Positions 43,431 to 54,472 of a stretch of 64,000 nucleotides of DNA are shown piece after piece. This DNA comes from an uncultured Paracoccus sp. (GTDB lineage: Bacteria > Pseudomonadota > Alphaproteobacteria > Rhodobacterales > Rhodobacteraceae): positions 95,515-159,514 of the forward strand of contig NZ_CANMEH010000009.1 in NCBI RefSeq assembly GCF_947496875.1, read 5' to 3'. Position numbers and translations under genes: made by a program. Each line of letters begins with the position of its first letter. Positions within the stretch are counted from its first letter, which is position 1. Below the pieces are notes generated by a model that was not told where the DNA came from, made no database searches, and saw nothing but the letters and a program-made list of their open reading frames with translations.

Positions 43431-44246
43431 TCAGCCGAAGACGGCGACGGTCAGATCCCGCAGCCCCTGCTTGACCTCGTCATCGTCACTCAGCGGCTCG
43501 ATCATCGCGGACTCGACGGCACGGTTCAGGTCCATGCCGTTCGCCAGCAGCGTCGCGGCATAGACGACCAGCCGGGTCGACACGCCTTCTTCCAGGTCCT
43601 GTCCCTTGAGTCCGCGCAGCTTGCCGGCCAGCCGGACCAGGCCGGCCGCCCGGCGTTCGTCCAGGCCGCTTTCCCGCGCCACGATCGCGGTTTCCGCGGC
43701 AGGCTCGGGAAAGTCGAAGTCCAGCGCCAGGAACCGCTGCCGCGTGGAGGGCTTCAGCGTCTTGAGGATGTTCTGGTAGCCGGGGTTGTAGGACGCCACC
43801 AGCATGAAGCCCGGGGCGGCGTGCAGTTCCTCGCCGGTGCGGTCGATCGGCAGAACGCGCCGGTCATCCGTCAGCGGGTGCAGCACGACGGTCACGTCCT
43901 TGCGGGCCTCGACGACCTCGTCGAGATAGCAGATCGCCCCCTCGCGCACGGCCCGGGTCAGCGGCCCGTCCACCCAGACCGTCTCCCCGCCCTTGAGCAG
44001 GTAGCGCCCGATCAGGTCGGCAGCCGACAGGTCGTCGTGACAGGCGACCGTATAGAGATCGCGCCCGAGGCGCGCCGCCATGTGGGCGACGAACCGTGTC
44101 TTGCCACAGCCGGTCGGCCCCTTCAGCAGCAGCGGCAGGTCATGCGCCGCCGCTGCCTCGAACACCGCGATCTCGTCACCCTGCGGAAGGTAGAAGGGGG
44201 CCGGAGCCCCCTGCTGTGTTTGCGTCTGTGCGTTCATCGGGTTCAC
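43431..44246 (-). CDS. norQ: NorQ, MoxR-type AAA+ ATPase
   Basis: Product of 271 residues, overlapping the norB stop by ATGA. AAA+ of the CbbQ/NirQ/NorQ class: Walker A LKGPTGCGKTRFVAHMA, Walker B AICYLDEVVEARKDV, sensor region FMLVASYNPGYQNIL, and the C-terminal CbbQ segment ISTRL-like (EGVSTRLVVYAATLLANG). Partner of NorD in maturing the NorB active site. Confidence 0.92.
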   Translation of the reverse strand: MNPMNAQTQTQQGAPAPFYLPQGDEIAVFEAAAAHDLPLLLKGPTGCGKTRFVAHMAARLGRDLYTVACHDDLSAADLIGRYLLKGGETVWVDGPLTRAVREGAICYLDEVVEARKDVTVVLHPLTDDRRVLPIDRTGEELHAAPGFMLVASYNPGYQNILKTLKPSTRQRFLALDFDFPEPAAETAIVARESGLDERRAAGLVRLAGKLRGLKGQDLEEGVSTRLVVYAATLLANGMDLNRAVESAMIEPLSDDDEVKQGLRDLTVAVFG

Positions 44247-45637
44247 TCCGCCGGCGTGGTATAGGCGACCTGGTCCTTGGCGCGCTGCGCGGGCCCGGGC
44301 AACACGACCTCACGTCGCGGCATCATCACCGAGTAGATGAACAGCAGCGCCCCCAGAACAACCGCCACGCCGGATCCGAAGCGCATCCAGTAGAAGATGG
44401 CCAGTTGCGCCTGCACATCCATGTAGGCCTCGCCGTTCACGCGCTGCAGGTGGGTCTGCACGGTGCCGGCAAAGGTCAGGGTGAAGGTCATGAACAGCAT
44501 CCCGCCCGACATCAGCCAGAAGGATCCCATGTTCAGCACCTGGTTGTAGGGCTCACGGTTGCGCAGAATCGGCATGGCATAGGTGATCATCGCCAGCACC
44601 AGGCAGACATACGCGCCATAGAAGGCCAGGTGGCCATGCGCCGCGGTGATCTGCGTGCCGTGGGTGTAATAGTTCACCCCGTGCAGCGTGTGCAGGAAGC
44701 CCCACACCCCGGCCCCGAAGAAGGCCAGCACCGAACAGCCCAGCGACCACAGCAGCGCCGCCTTGTTCGGATGGTCGCGGCGGCCCTTCCAGACCATCAC
44801 GAAGGCAAAGGACATCATGGCGAAGAAGGGCACGATCTCGAGGCTCGAGAAGATCGAGCCGATCCACTGCCAGTAGGCCGGCAGGCCGATCCAGTAGTAG
44901 TGGTGCCCGGTTCCCAGGATGCCCGAGAACAGCGCCGTGGCGACGATGACGTACAGCCACTTCTCGACCACTTCACGGTCGACCCCGGTCAGCTTCAGCA
45001 TCAGGAAGGCCAGGATCGAGGCCATGATCAGTTCCCAGACGCCTTCCACCCACAGGTGGATCACGTACCACCAGTACTGCTTGTCGAGCACCAGGTTCGC
45101 CGGGTTGTAGAAGGCGAACAGCCACAGCAGCACCAGCCCCCAGAGGCCGAGCAGCAGGACGTTGGTGATCGCGGTCTTGCGGCCCTTCAGCGACGTCATG
45201 GTCACGTTGTACATGAACAGCACGGCGGCGACGGCGATGCCGATCTTGACCCAGGTCGGCTGCTCCAGGAACTCGCGGCCCTGGGTGCCGAACAGATAGC
45301 TGCCGTGGGCGAAGTCGAAGATGTAGGTGACGACCGCGCCCAGCGTCCCGACCACCATGATGGCCAGCTGCAGCCAGGCAAGCAGCGGCGAATGGATCTC
45401 GCGCTCCGCCTCCTCGGGCAGCAGGAAGTAGGTGGTGCCGAAGAACCCGAGCAGTAGCCAGACGACCAGGCTGTTCGAATGCAGCATCCGAACCACGTTG
45501 AACGGCAGTGTCTCGCTGAGGAAGTTCGGATCGACGTAGATGTAGCCGATCGTCAGGCCAAAGATCACCTGCAGCGCGAACAGCGCCATGGCAACCGCGT
45601 AATAGGCGAACGCGATCCGTTGCGTTTCGTATTTCAT
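44243..45637 (-). CDS. norB: Nitric oxide reductase large subunit NorB
   Basis: Product of 464 residues, 12 membrane segments. Conserved His ligands are seen in MLHSNSLVVWLLLGFFG, FYNPANLVLDKQYWWYVIHLWVEG (active-site His and Glu), GTGHHYYWIG (two His of the iron site) and HTLHGVNYYTHGTQITAAHGHLAFYGAYV. Binds heme b, heme b3 and non-heme FeB and reduces 2 NO to N2O in the cytoplasmic membrane, taking electrons from NorC. 13 bp downstream of norC; the operon continues as norQDEF. Confidence 0.95.
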   Translation of the reverse strand: MKYETQRIAFAYYAVAMALFALQVIFGLTIGYIYVDPNFLSETLPFNVVRMLHSNSLVVWLLLGFFGTTYFLLPEEAEREIHSPLLAWLQLAIMVVGTLGAVVTYIFDFAHGSYLFGTQGREFLEQPTWVKIGIAVAAVLFMYNVTMTSLKGRKTAITNVLLLGLWGLVLLWLFAFYNPANLVLDKQYWWYVIHLWVEGVWELIMASILAFLMLKLTGVDREVVEKWLYVIVATALFSGILGTGHHYYWIGLPAYWQWIGSIFSSLEIVPFFAMMSFAFVMVWKGRRDHPNKAALLWSLGCSVLAFFGAGVWGFLHTLHGVNYYTHGTQITAAHGHLAFYGAYVCLVLAMITYAMPILRNREPYNQVLNMGSFWLMSGGMLFMTFTLTFAGTVQTHLQRVNGEAYMDVQAQLAIFYWMRFGSGVAVVLGALLFIYSVMMPRREVVLPGPAQRAKDQVAYTTPAE

Positions 45638-45650
45638 TTCTGTGTCCCTC

Positions 45651-46103
45651 TCAGCCGGCGTCGTTCGGCGGCCAGTTCTGGGTGTTGATAAAGCTGGTCC
45701 AGCGCAGGAATTCCGACAGCTCGCGGTACTCGGCGTCGGTCAGGTCAAAATAGGGCATCTGGCGACGGCCCTCGATGCCGGTGGGCATCGCCTGCATCCA
45801 GCCCTTCAGCGCCTCGAAGGCGCCGTCCGGATCGTCCTGGACGCCCCAGCGGACCATCACGTTGCCCAACTCGGGGGCGAAGTAAGCCCCCTCGCCCAGC
45901 AGCGAGTGACAGTTCACGCAGGTGTTGCGTTCCCAGACGTGCTTGCCGGCCACGACCTCGGGGGTCAGTTCGGCCTGGGCCGTGGATACGTTCACGGCGT
46001 AGATGTGGCTGTGCACGGACAGCCCCAGGAAAATAGCAATAAAGAACAATGACCCGCCGTAGAACACGTTTCGGGCCATGCTCTTGGTCATGACGTCGCG
46101 CAT
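45651..46103 (-). CDS. norC: Nitric oxide reductase cytochrome c subunit NorC
   Basis: Product of 150 residues. ATG 46103 (MRDVMTKSMARNVFYGG) is chosen over the longer frame because it has GGAAGGA upstream and matches NorC length. One N-terminal membrane anchor (FYGGSLFFIAIFLGLSVHSHIYA) and a periplasmic cytochrome c domain with CVNCH and the axial Met in RRQMPYFDL. It passes electrons from cytochromes to NorB. An FNR/NNR box 66 bp upstream indicates nitrite/NO-dependent expression. Confidence 0.95.
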   Translation of the reverse strand: MRDVMTKSMARNVFYGGSLFFIAIFLGLSVHSHIYAVNVSTAQAELTPEVVAGKHVWERNTCVNCHSLLGEGAYFAPELGNVMVRWGVQDDPDGAFEALKGWMQAMPTGIEGRRQMPYFDLTDAEYRELSEFLRWTSFINTQNWPPNDAG

Positions 46104-46168
46104 GGCGGCTGTCCTTCCGAGCGGTTTCTCGATAGCCAACCCCATCGCCCGGGGCCGGCAGGACTACC

Positions 46169-46182
46169 TTAACGAAAGTCAA
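46169..46182. promoter_or_regulatory. FNR/NNR box upstream of norC
   Basis: TTAAC-GAAA-GTCAA, i.e. on the norC strand TTGAC-TTTC-GTTAA. It is a complete two-half-site FNR-family site 66 bp before the norC ATG, a standard activation distance for an NnrR-type regulator. Confidence 0.78.
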
Positions 46183-46276
46183 AGCCTCGTGAAAATCTCG
46201 GAGGCAGCGATGCGGGCGTCAGGGGTGCTGCCGGGCAACACAGGCCGCTCTGCCAAGACGCTGCCCTCTGGGTCCC

Positions 46277-47173
46277 TCAGGCCGCCTCGATCGCCTCGAT
46301 CCGGGCATCGGGAAATGCCGCGAGGGCAGCATCCAGTTCGCCGCGGTCCATGACGCAGGCGGCCGTCGACAGCGCGTCGGCAACCGCCGCCGAATCGGCG
46401 CTGACCGAAACGAGCGACCAGCGTGCCTGACCGCCCCGCGGGTCTAGGATGTGGCTCGAATCGAACGCTGGCCCGATCCGCGTTCCCATCGGCGCAGAGG
46501 TTGCCAGCGCCCGGCCGTTCAGGCGGATCTGCCTGACCAGGCGGCCGTCCGCCGCCGCGATGCCCGCCTGCCAGTCGCGGCCGGTGCCGACGATCTCGCC
46601 CGTATCGATCAGCACCGATGTCAGGCCGTGGCCGGCCGCCACGTCCGCCAGCCGGTCCGCCGCCCAGCCCTGGGCAATCCCGTTCAGGGTCAGCGCCATC
46701 CCCGGGCGCGGCAGGCGGATCTCGTCGGGCGCGATCGTCATCTCAGCAAAGCCCAGCAGCGCGGGATCGGGGGGCAGCCCGGTCCGGACGGCCTGCCACA
46801 GCGGCTGCAGGCTGGGATCGAAGGCGCCGCCGGTCACGCCATGAACCCGCCGCGCCAGCGCCAGCAGCGCCTGCATGTCGTCGGACGGGTGGGCAAGCCG
46901 CCCCCGAGCATTCAGTTGGGTCAACTCGGACGGGCGGTACAGGGAATAGCGCTCCTCGATGCCCTTCAGCCCACGCTCCGCCGCGCGGAAGAAGTCGTGC
47001 GCCTGACCGTAGTCGGCACCGTCCACGCGCAGGGTGACGTCCGCACCCATTGCCGCGCCCCGCCAGTGCTGCGGCGGTGCCGATGCCGCGGATCGCGGTG
47101 CGCCGATGGCGCAGGCACTCAGGGCCAAGAACCGACGTCGGGGCATCCGCATGCCTGCTGGAGGAGACATCAT
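46277..47173 (-). CDS. nirX: NirX, ApbE-like FMN transferase
   Basis: Product of 298 residues from ATG 47173, overlapping the nnrS stop (ATGATG). Twin-arginine-like leader PRRRFLALSACA. ApbE fold: AAMGADVTLRV, ERYSLYRPSELTQLNA, FDPSLQPLWQAVR, ALTLNGIAQGWAADRLAD, VLIDTGEIVGTG and SVSADSAAVADALSTAACVM. ApbE proteins attach FMN to Thr of target proteins in the periplasm. In Paracoccus nirX sits beside nirI, and the NosR/NirI family carries a flavin-bearing periplasmic domain, the likely target here. Confidence 0.85.
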   Translation of the reverse strand: MMSPPAGMRMPRRRFLALSACAIGAPRSAASAPPQHWRGAAMGADVTLRVDGADYGQAHDFFRAAERGLKGIEERYSLYRPSELTQLNARGRLAHPSDDMQALLALARRVHGVTGGAFDPSLQPLWQAVRTGLPPDPALLGFAEMTIAPDEIRLPRPGMALTLNGIAQGWAADRLADVAAGHGLTSVLIDTGEIVGTGRDWQAGIAAADGRLVRQIRLNGRALATSAPMGTRIGPAFDSSHILDPRGGQARWSLVSVSADSAAVADALSTAACVMDRGELDAALAAFPDARIEAIEAA

Positions 47174-48375
47174 GCCGCCCTTTCTGCCGATGGTCGCGGC
47201 CGCATCCAGACCGGCCACAGGGACACCAGATAGAACGTGAAGGCCAGCACCCACAGCAGCCCGGCGGCCAGCGAGCCGGCGACGTGAAAGCTGCCCGGCC
47301 ATGTGGACGCGGTCCAGCGCAGCAGCACGGCCACCGGGATCAACGCATAGGCGACGGCCACCAGTCCGGGAGCGACCAGCGGGCGGCCCGAATGGCCCAG
47401 CGACGCACGGCTCATCACCGCCAGCGTCATGCCCCCGACCGCGCCGATGCCGAGGATGTGCAAGGCCCCGAATTCGGACCCGATCCCCAGCAGGGCCAGT
47501 CCCCAGGCAAACAGCCCCAGCGCCAGCATGGCATAGCCGGAATGCAGCGCCCACACGATCGGGTCGCCGAGCGTATGGCGGGTCTGCCATCCTGCCAGCC
47601 GCGCCGCGGCGACGATCCCCGCCGCCAGCGCCAGGGTCCCGACCACAGCCGCTGGCAGTTCCAGCAGGGCGGCGACCGCGGTGAGGATCGGCAGCGCGAC
47701 ACCGGCACGGTCCAGCGGCGCCCGCGATACCGGCATCGCCGCCGCCGGATCGGCGCGCAGCAACGCATTGCGGGTGAAGGACGGCGTGACCCGCCCCCCG
47801 AGCACCGCGATCATCGCACAGACGGACAGCAGCCCGCCGCGCAATCCCTGCGAACCGGTAGCAGCGACCCCCATCCAGTCCAGGTGCACCAGCAGGTTCC
47901 CGATCCACAGCAGGCTCAGCAGCAGCAGGAACATCATGTTCTGCGGCTTCGGCCGCTTCAGCAGCTGCGTCAGGATCTTGGCAGCCAGCACCGGCAGGAA
48001 CGCCAGATCAACAAGTGCCACCAGCCCGGCGGGCAACGCACCCGAAAACCAGACCGCGATGCGGCCGGCCAGCCACAGCGCCGCGACGCCCGCTATGAAC
48101 CGCTCGGGCGCGGCCTTGGCGCCCGTCCAGTTCGGCACGGCGGTCAGAAAGAACCCGCCCAAGGCCGCGGTGGCAAAGCCGAAGACCATCTCGTGCGCGT
48201 GCCAGGCGTTCGGCCCCGGCCCGAGTGGCAGCCCGACCAGGTCTGCAATCCAGAGCATCCAGACCGTGATCGCGGCGACGGCATAAAGGCCCGCTGCCAC
48301 GAAGAACACGCGCCATCCGTCGCGGAAGAAAATCGGCAGGGACCGGGGCGTGCGCGAAGAAACGGTTGTGGTCAT
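47170..48375 (-). CDS. nnrS: NnrS family membrane protein
   Basis: Product of 401 residues; ATG 48375 overlaps the nirI stop (ATGA). About 12 membrane segments. Family blocks: PIFFRDGWRVFFVAAGLYA, NAWHAHEMVFGFATAALGGFFLTAVPNWTG, VHLDWMG, ALHILGIGAVGGMTLAVMSRASLGHSG. NnrS proteins bind heme and copper and relieve NO stress or support denitrification. The conserved histidines (WHAHEM, LGHSG) are present. Lies inside the nirI-nirX pair. Confidence 0.9.
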   Translation of the reverse strand: MTTTVSSRTPRSLPIFFRDGWRVFFVAAGLYAVAAITVWMLWIADLVGLPLGPGPNAWHAHEMVFGFATAALGGFFLTAVPNWTGAKAAPERFIAGVAALWLAGRIAVWFSGALPAGLVALVDLAFLPVLAAKILTQLLKRPKPQNMMFLLLLSLLWIGNLLVHLDWMGVAATGSQGLRGGLLSVCAMIAVLGGRVTPSFTRNALLRADPAAAMPVSRAPLDRAGVALPILTAVAALLELPAAVVGTLALAAGIVAAARLAGWQTRHTLGDPIVWALHSGYAMLALGLFAWGLALLGIGSEFGALHILGIGAVGGMTLAVMSRASLGHSGRPLVAPGLVAVAYALIPVAVLLRWTASTWPGSFHVAGSLAAGLLWVLAFTFYLVSLWPVWMRPRPSAERAA

Positions 48376-50642
48376 GGTGTCACCTGCTGGGACCGGAAGG
48401 CCGGCGGCTGCGCGTCCGAGGCGGCGCCGGCATGGGCGCCTGCGGGCACCTGCGTGGGGTGGAGTGGCGGCGGCACCGGTCCGCTTTCGGGTGCGGTCCG
48501 AACCGGCGGCGCGGCGTGGCCGCCGCCTGCGCCGCGGGCGCGGCGCTTGAGGACGGGGCACGTGTTCTCGTCGTCCATGATCACCTGGCAGCGCAGGCAC
48601 ATGACGCATTCATTCGGATTGATGCGCCCCAGCGGGTCGATGGCGCCCATCGGGCATTTCGTCTCGCACAGCCGGCACTCGCGCCCACATTGCGGCCGGC
48701 GCTTGAGCCAGTCGAAGATCTTCAGCTTGGCCGGGATCGCCAGCCCCGCGCCGAGCGGGCAGACATAGCGGCAGAAGAAGCGTTCGATGAACAATCCCGC
48801 CCCGAGCAGTGCAACGGCATAAAGCACGAAAGGCCACTGCCGCAGGAAATACATCGAGATCGCGGTCTTGAACGGCTCGACCTCGGCCAGGATCAGCGCC
48901 TGTTCCATGCTGTAGAAGGACAGCGCCACGATGGCCACGAACAGCGAATACTTGATGACCCACAGCCGTTCGTGCAGCGCCTGCGGCACCGCGATCTGGC
49001 GCACCCCCAGCTTTTGCGCCGCGGCATTCGTCAGTTCCTGCAGCGCCCCGAAGGGACACAGCCAGCCGCAGAACACGCCACGTCCCCAGAACAGCATGCC
49101 AAGCGCCACGGCGGACCAGAGCATGAAGATCAGCGGCGCAACCAGGAAGGTTTCCCAGCGAAAGCCCGACAGCAGCGCGTGAAGGAATGCGACCACCTGA
49201 ACGATCGACAGCTGCGCGTTCAACCCCCAGCCAAGCACGACCAGCGTGGCGGCCAGATAGGTCAGCCGCAGCCGCCGCCACAGGACCGGGCGCCGCACCA
49301 GCCATTCCTGTCCGAACAGGACCAGCGCCAGAACCCCCAGCATGGCGGCAACGACGATCAGTTGCGGTTGCTTGCTGTACCAGGATTCGACCCACAGCGG
49401 CTCCTCGGGCGCCGGTGGCGCCAGCTGGAACTGTTCGGGCAGGCTGACGGTGGCGCTGATCGGCAGCGCGATCTCGTTGCCGTCCGGGTCGGGACGCGAT
49501 GTGGTGACCGTCACGGTGAATGGCTGGCGCGGGTCGATGCCGCCCTGTTCCGGATCGGCGTTGATTCGAAAGACGCTGCGCTCCTTCAGTTCCGGGTCGC
49601 CTTCGATCGGCAGGCCGGAGATGGCGGTATAGCCGTCGGCCTCGGGAACGAGGGTCACGTCGCCCTGCGTCACCGCGATTCGATCGAAGACCCCCGATGA
49701 CCGCCAGCCGGTGCCCCGGTGCGAGGCCAGCCCCCGCGACAGGACGGCCAGCAGGGCCTCGTTCGGGCCAAGGGCGCCCGCCACCGTGTTCATCTCCTGC
49801 TGCCCCAGCAGATTGCGCCCCACCGTGGGGGTGTCGATCAGCCCCGTCCACATCTCCAGATAGGGCTGGTCCGAGGGCGTCGGCACGCGGCTGGCACCCG
49901 CCAGCGCCTCGGCCGCCTCGGCCATTGTCACGCGCACATGGCTCAGCGCGCCCATCTCGACCAGCGCGGTCCAGTCCGCCGGCTGATAGGCCACCCGGTC
50001 GATTGCCCCGCCGCCAAGCCCCTGCGCCCCGGCAAGGATGCGCGCGGTGCGCAGGATCCCGTCCCGGATCACCCCGGTGGACACGGTCGCCCGCGAGATG
50101 ACGTCGGGCAGCCCCTCGGTATGTTCCAGCGTGCCGGTCCGCGCCGCGGTGATATCGTAGCCCGCGTAGGCATCCACATAGGCGGCGATGTCGGCGTCGG
50201 AGATGCCGAGCGTCAGCACCGGCTCTGCGTGCCGCATCAACTGCGCGCCCGCGATTCGCCCGTCGGGTGTGACGGCGACCAGGACATCCAATGGCCGGCC
50301 GGAGTAACCCGTCGATCCGGCCAGCTCCCAGGTGGATCCGATCAGCCCGACCGCGTCCGCCTCGCCCCCGGCGCGGACCCGCCAGCCCGGCACCGGCTCC
50401 TCCAGCCGCTCCAGCCGGGGGGCTGCGCCCAGCCCGAACAGGTCGGCGGCAATCGCGGGTGTCGGCGAGGCCGGCGCGACCTGTTCACCGGTGCCGCCGG
50501 CGTCACCGCCGCGCGGTGCCGCCGAGACGGCGGACGAGAACGCGGCGAACGCAACCAGTGCGACAGCCACGAGGCGCCGGCATGCTGCGCGCCGGTCCGA
50601 GCCTCTGGCGCGGTCAGCCGCTGTCCGGCCCAACCCGACCAT
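48372..50642 (-). CDS. nirI: NirI (NosR-family) membrane flavo-iron-sulfur protein
   Basis: Product of 756 residues if ATG 50642 is used, which gives a signal sequence (RRLVAVALVAFAAFSSAVSAA). ATG 50732 is possible, but the frame beyond enters the promoter box. A periplasmic FMN-binding domain (STWELAGSTGYSGRPLDVLV; SRATVSTGVIRDGILRT) is followed by membrane helices with CGWLCPFGALQEL and CRYVCPLGAG, then two 4Fe-4S motifs near the C-terminus (CGRECRLCETKCPMG; CVMCLRCQVIMDD). The tail after that is a Pro/Ala-rich extension. In Paracoccus NirI is needed for nirS expression and nitrite reduction. Divergent from nirS. Confidence 0.88.
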   Translation of the reverse strand: MVGLGRTAADRARGSDRRAACRRLVAVALVAFAAFSSAVSAAPRGGDAGGTGEQVAPASPTPAIAADLFGLGAAPRLERLEEPVPGWRVRAGGEADAVGLIGSTWELAGSTGYSGRPLDVLVAVTPDGRIAGAQLMRHAEPVLTLGISDADIAAYVDAYAGYDITAARTGTLEHTEGLPDVISRATVSTGVIRDGILRTARILAGAQGLGGGAIDRVAYQPADWTALVEMGALSHVRVTMAEAAEALAGASRVPTPSDQPYLEMWTGLIDTPTVGRNLLGQQEMNTVAGALGPNEALLAVLSRGLASHRGTGWRSSGVFDRIAVTQGDVTLVPEADGYTAISGLPIEGDPELKERSVFRINADPEQGGIDPRQPFTVTVTTSRPDPDGNEIALPISATVSLPEQFQLAPPAPEEPLWVESWYSKQPQLIVVAAMLGVLALVLFGQEWLVRRPVLWRRLRLTYLAATLVVLGWGLNAQLSIVQVVAFLHALLSGFRWETFLVAPLIFMLWSAVALGMLFWGRGVFCGWLCPFGALQELTNAAAQKLGVRQIAVPQALHERLWVIKYSLFVAIVALSFYSMEQALILAEVEPFKTAISMYFLRQWPFVLYAVALLGAGLFIERFFCRYVCPLGAGLAIPAKLKIFDWLKRRPQCGRECRLCETKCPMGAIDPLGRINPNECVMCLRCQVIMDDENTCPVLKRRARGAGGGHAAPPVRTAPESGPVPPPLHPTQVPAGAHAGAASDAQPPAFRSQQVTP

Positions 50643-50844
50643 GGCTGCCCCGAGTGACGCGACAGCCCAGCGGGAATCACGAAGACGATTGCGGGCAGAT
50701 GTCGCGGGTAATGCCAAGGGAAAGCCGTCCATCACCGTTCGAGACGTCGCAGCGGGGAAGGCCGCCGCCACGAGGATCCGCAAGCCGCCCGTGTGCGACC
50801 GCTCGTTCCGTCCTCCATCCTTTTCTTGTCGTGCGCGCCGCACC

Positions 50845-50858
50845 TTAACCGAAGTCAA
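50845..50858. promoter_or_regulatory. FNR/NNR box between nirI and nirS
   Basis: TTAAC-CGAA-GTCAA, nearly the same as the norC box. Its centre is 72 bp before the nirS ATG and it can also serve the divergent nirI operon. Expected target of the NnrR-type regulator. Confidence 0.8.
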
Positions 50859-50868
50859 GGAAGCGTGA

Positions 50869-53112
<2,244 letters not shown>

Positions 53113-53133
53113 TCACCGGATCAGCCAAGCATC

Positions 53134-53155
53134 GGGGGCGCGGCATCGCGCCCCC
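53134..53155 (+). terminator. Perfect 9-bp GC stem-loop between nirS and nirE
   Basis: GGGGGCGCG-GCAT-CGCGCCCCC begins 21 nt after the nirS stop. No T-run follows, so read-through into nirE is likely. It may act as a partial terminator or 3' stabiliser giving more nirS than biosynthesis mRNA. Confidence 0.6.
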
Positions 53156-53189
53156 TCACCTACCCTCCCGGCAGGCAAGGATTTCCGAC

Positions 53190-53975
53190 ATGGCTGGTAA
53201 AGTCTTCCTCATCGGCGCAGGCCCGGGCGACCCCGACCTGCTGACCGTCAGGGCGCTGAACGTGATCCAGAGCGCTGATGTGGTGGTCTTTGACAGGCTG
53301 GTCAGCCCCGAGATCATGGCCCTGATCCCCGCCGCAACCCGCCGCATCTCGGTGGGCAAGTCGGCGGGGTTCCACTCCGTACCGCAGGACCGGATCAACG
53401 TGCTGCTGGTCGAACTGGCGCAGGCCGGGCTGACGGTCGCCCGGCTGAAGGGCGGCGACCCGCTGATCTTCGGCCGGGGCAGCGAAGAGGCGGAAGAGCT
53501 AGCAGCGGCCGGCGTCGCCTACAGCTACGTGCCGGGGATCACGGCCGCGCAGGGCGCGGCCTCGTCCACCGGGGTTCCCCTGACCCATCGGGGCCTCGCG
53601 ACCGGGGTCCGCTATGTCACCGGGCACCGGGCCAGCGACGGGGTTCTGGACCTCGACTGGGCCTCGCTGGCTGATCCCGACACCACGCTGGTCGTCTATA
53701 TGGGCGCGGGGAACATGGCCGATATCGCCGCGCAGCTGATCGCCCACGGCCTGCCTGTCGATCTGCCGGTGCTGGCCGTCGGCCATGCGACCACGCCGCG
53801 CGAAGTGCGGCTGGCGTCGAGCCTGGCGCGGATCGGCGCGGATCTTGCCGGCCACCCCATCGATGCCCCGGTCCTGTTCATCATCGGCCGCGTCGCGGGG
53901 CTTTATGCTACCGCGCAACTGCCCGTGCCTGGGACCCAGCGCCACCCGCAGTTGCGGGTGGTGGGTACAGGCTGA
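53190..53975 (+). CDS. nirE: NirE, uroporphyrinogen-III C-methyltransferase
   Basis: Product of 261 residues. SAM-dependent methyltransferase of the SUMT/CobA fold: VFLIGAGPGDPDLLTVRAL, LVSPEIM, VARLKGGDPLIFGRGSEEAEEL and YSYVPGITAAQGAASS. It methylates uroporphyrinogen III at C2 and C7 to precorrin-2, the first committed step toward heme d1. AAGGA precedes the ATG. First gene after nirS. Confidence 0.93.
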   Translation: MAGKVFLIGAGPGDPDLLTVRALNVIQSADVVVFDRLVSPEIMALIPAATRRISVGKSAGFHSVPQDRINVLLVELAQAGLTVARLKGGDPLIFGRGSEEAEELAAAGVAYSYVPGITAAQGAASSTGVPLTHRGLATGVRYVTGHRASDGVLDLDWASLADPDTTLVVYMGAGNMADIAAQLIAHGLPVDLPVLAVGHATTPREVRLASSLARIGADLAGHPIDAPVLFIIGRVAGLYATAQLPVPGTQRHPQLRVVGTG

Positions 53976-53986
53976 GGAAACGACCC

Positions 53987-54472
53987 TTGAGTAAGGCAGG
54001 AACAGGGAAGAGGACCCGGACGGCGGCGGCGATCTGCGCAGCGTTGATGCTGACGGCCGCCGGCGTCTGGGTTGCCCCGGTCGCCCACGGCACCGAACGG
54101 TGGGTCGAGCCCGCCACAAGCCGGGCGGACCAGCCGACCGCTGCGCGCCTGACGGCTCCGGCGGCGCCATCCCCTTCTGCCTCTGCCGTGCTGCAATCTG
54201 ACCCGCCTGGATCCCAGATATCGGAACGTCGGGCAGCCGAGCTGGAACATATGGTCGTGCAGGACTGCGGATCCTGTCACGGGCTGACCATGAAGGGCGG
54301 GCTGGGCGCGCCCATAACCCCGGCCGCACTGGCGGGCCGCGACCCCGAAGGGCTCGCCGCCATCATTCTGGATGGCATTCCGGGCACGGCGATGCCACCG
54401 TGGCGCCCGCTGATTTCCGAGGACGAAGCGCTGTGGATTGCCGAATACCTGTTGAAGGAAAAGACCGAATGA
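53987..54472 (+). CDS. nirC: NirC, cytochrome c55x
   Basis: Product of 161 residues starting at TTG 53987, supported by GAGGAAA 7 nt upstream. Signal peptide (RTAAAICAALMLTAAGVWVAP), a Pro/Ser-rich linker of about 50 residues, then a small class I cytochrome c: VQDCGSCHGL (heme c), GTAMPPWRPLISEDEALWIAEYL (axial Met). NirC is a periplasmic electron carrier that can feed cd1 or help mature it. Overlaps nirF by ATGA. Confidence 0.88.
   Translation: MSKAGTGKRTRTAAAICAALMLTAAGVWVAPVAHGTERWVEPATSRADQPTAARLTAPAAPSPSASAVLQSDPPGSQISERRAAELEHMVVQDCGSCHGLTMKGGLGAPITPAALAGRDPEGLAAIILDGIPGTAMPPWRPLISEDEALWIAEYLLKEKTE

Noticed and set aside
41453..43474. Long plus-strand frame opposite norD
   Set aside because: Shadow of norD; no motif, and composition typical of antisense high-GC DNA.
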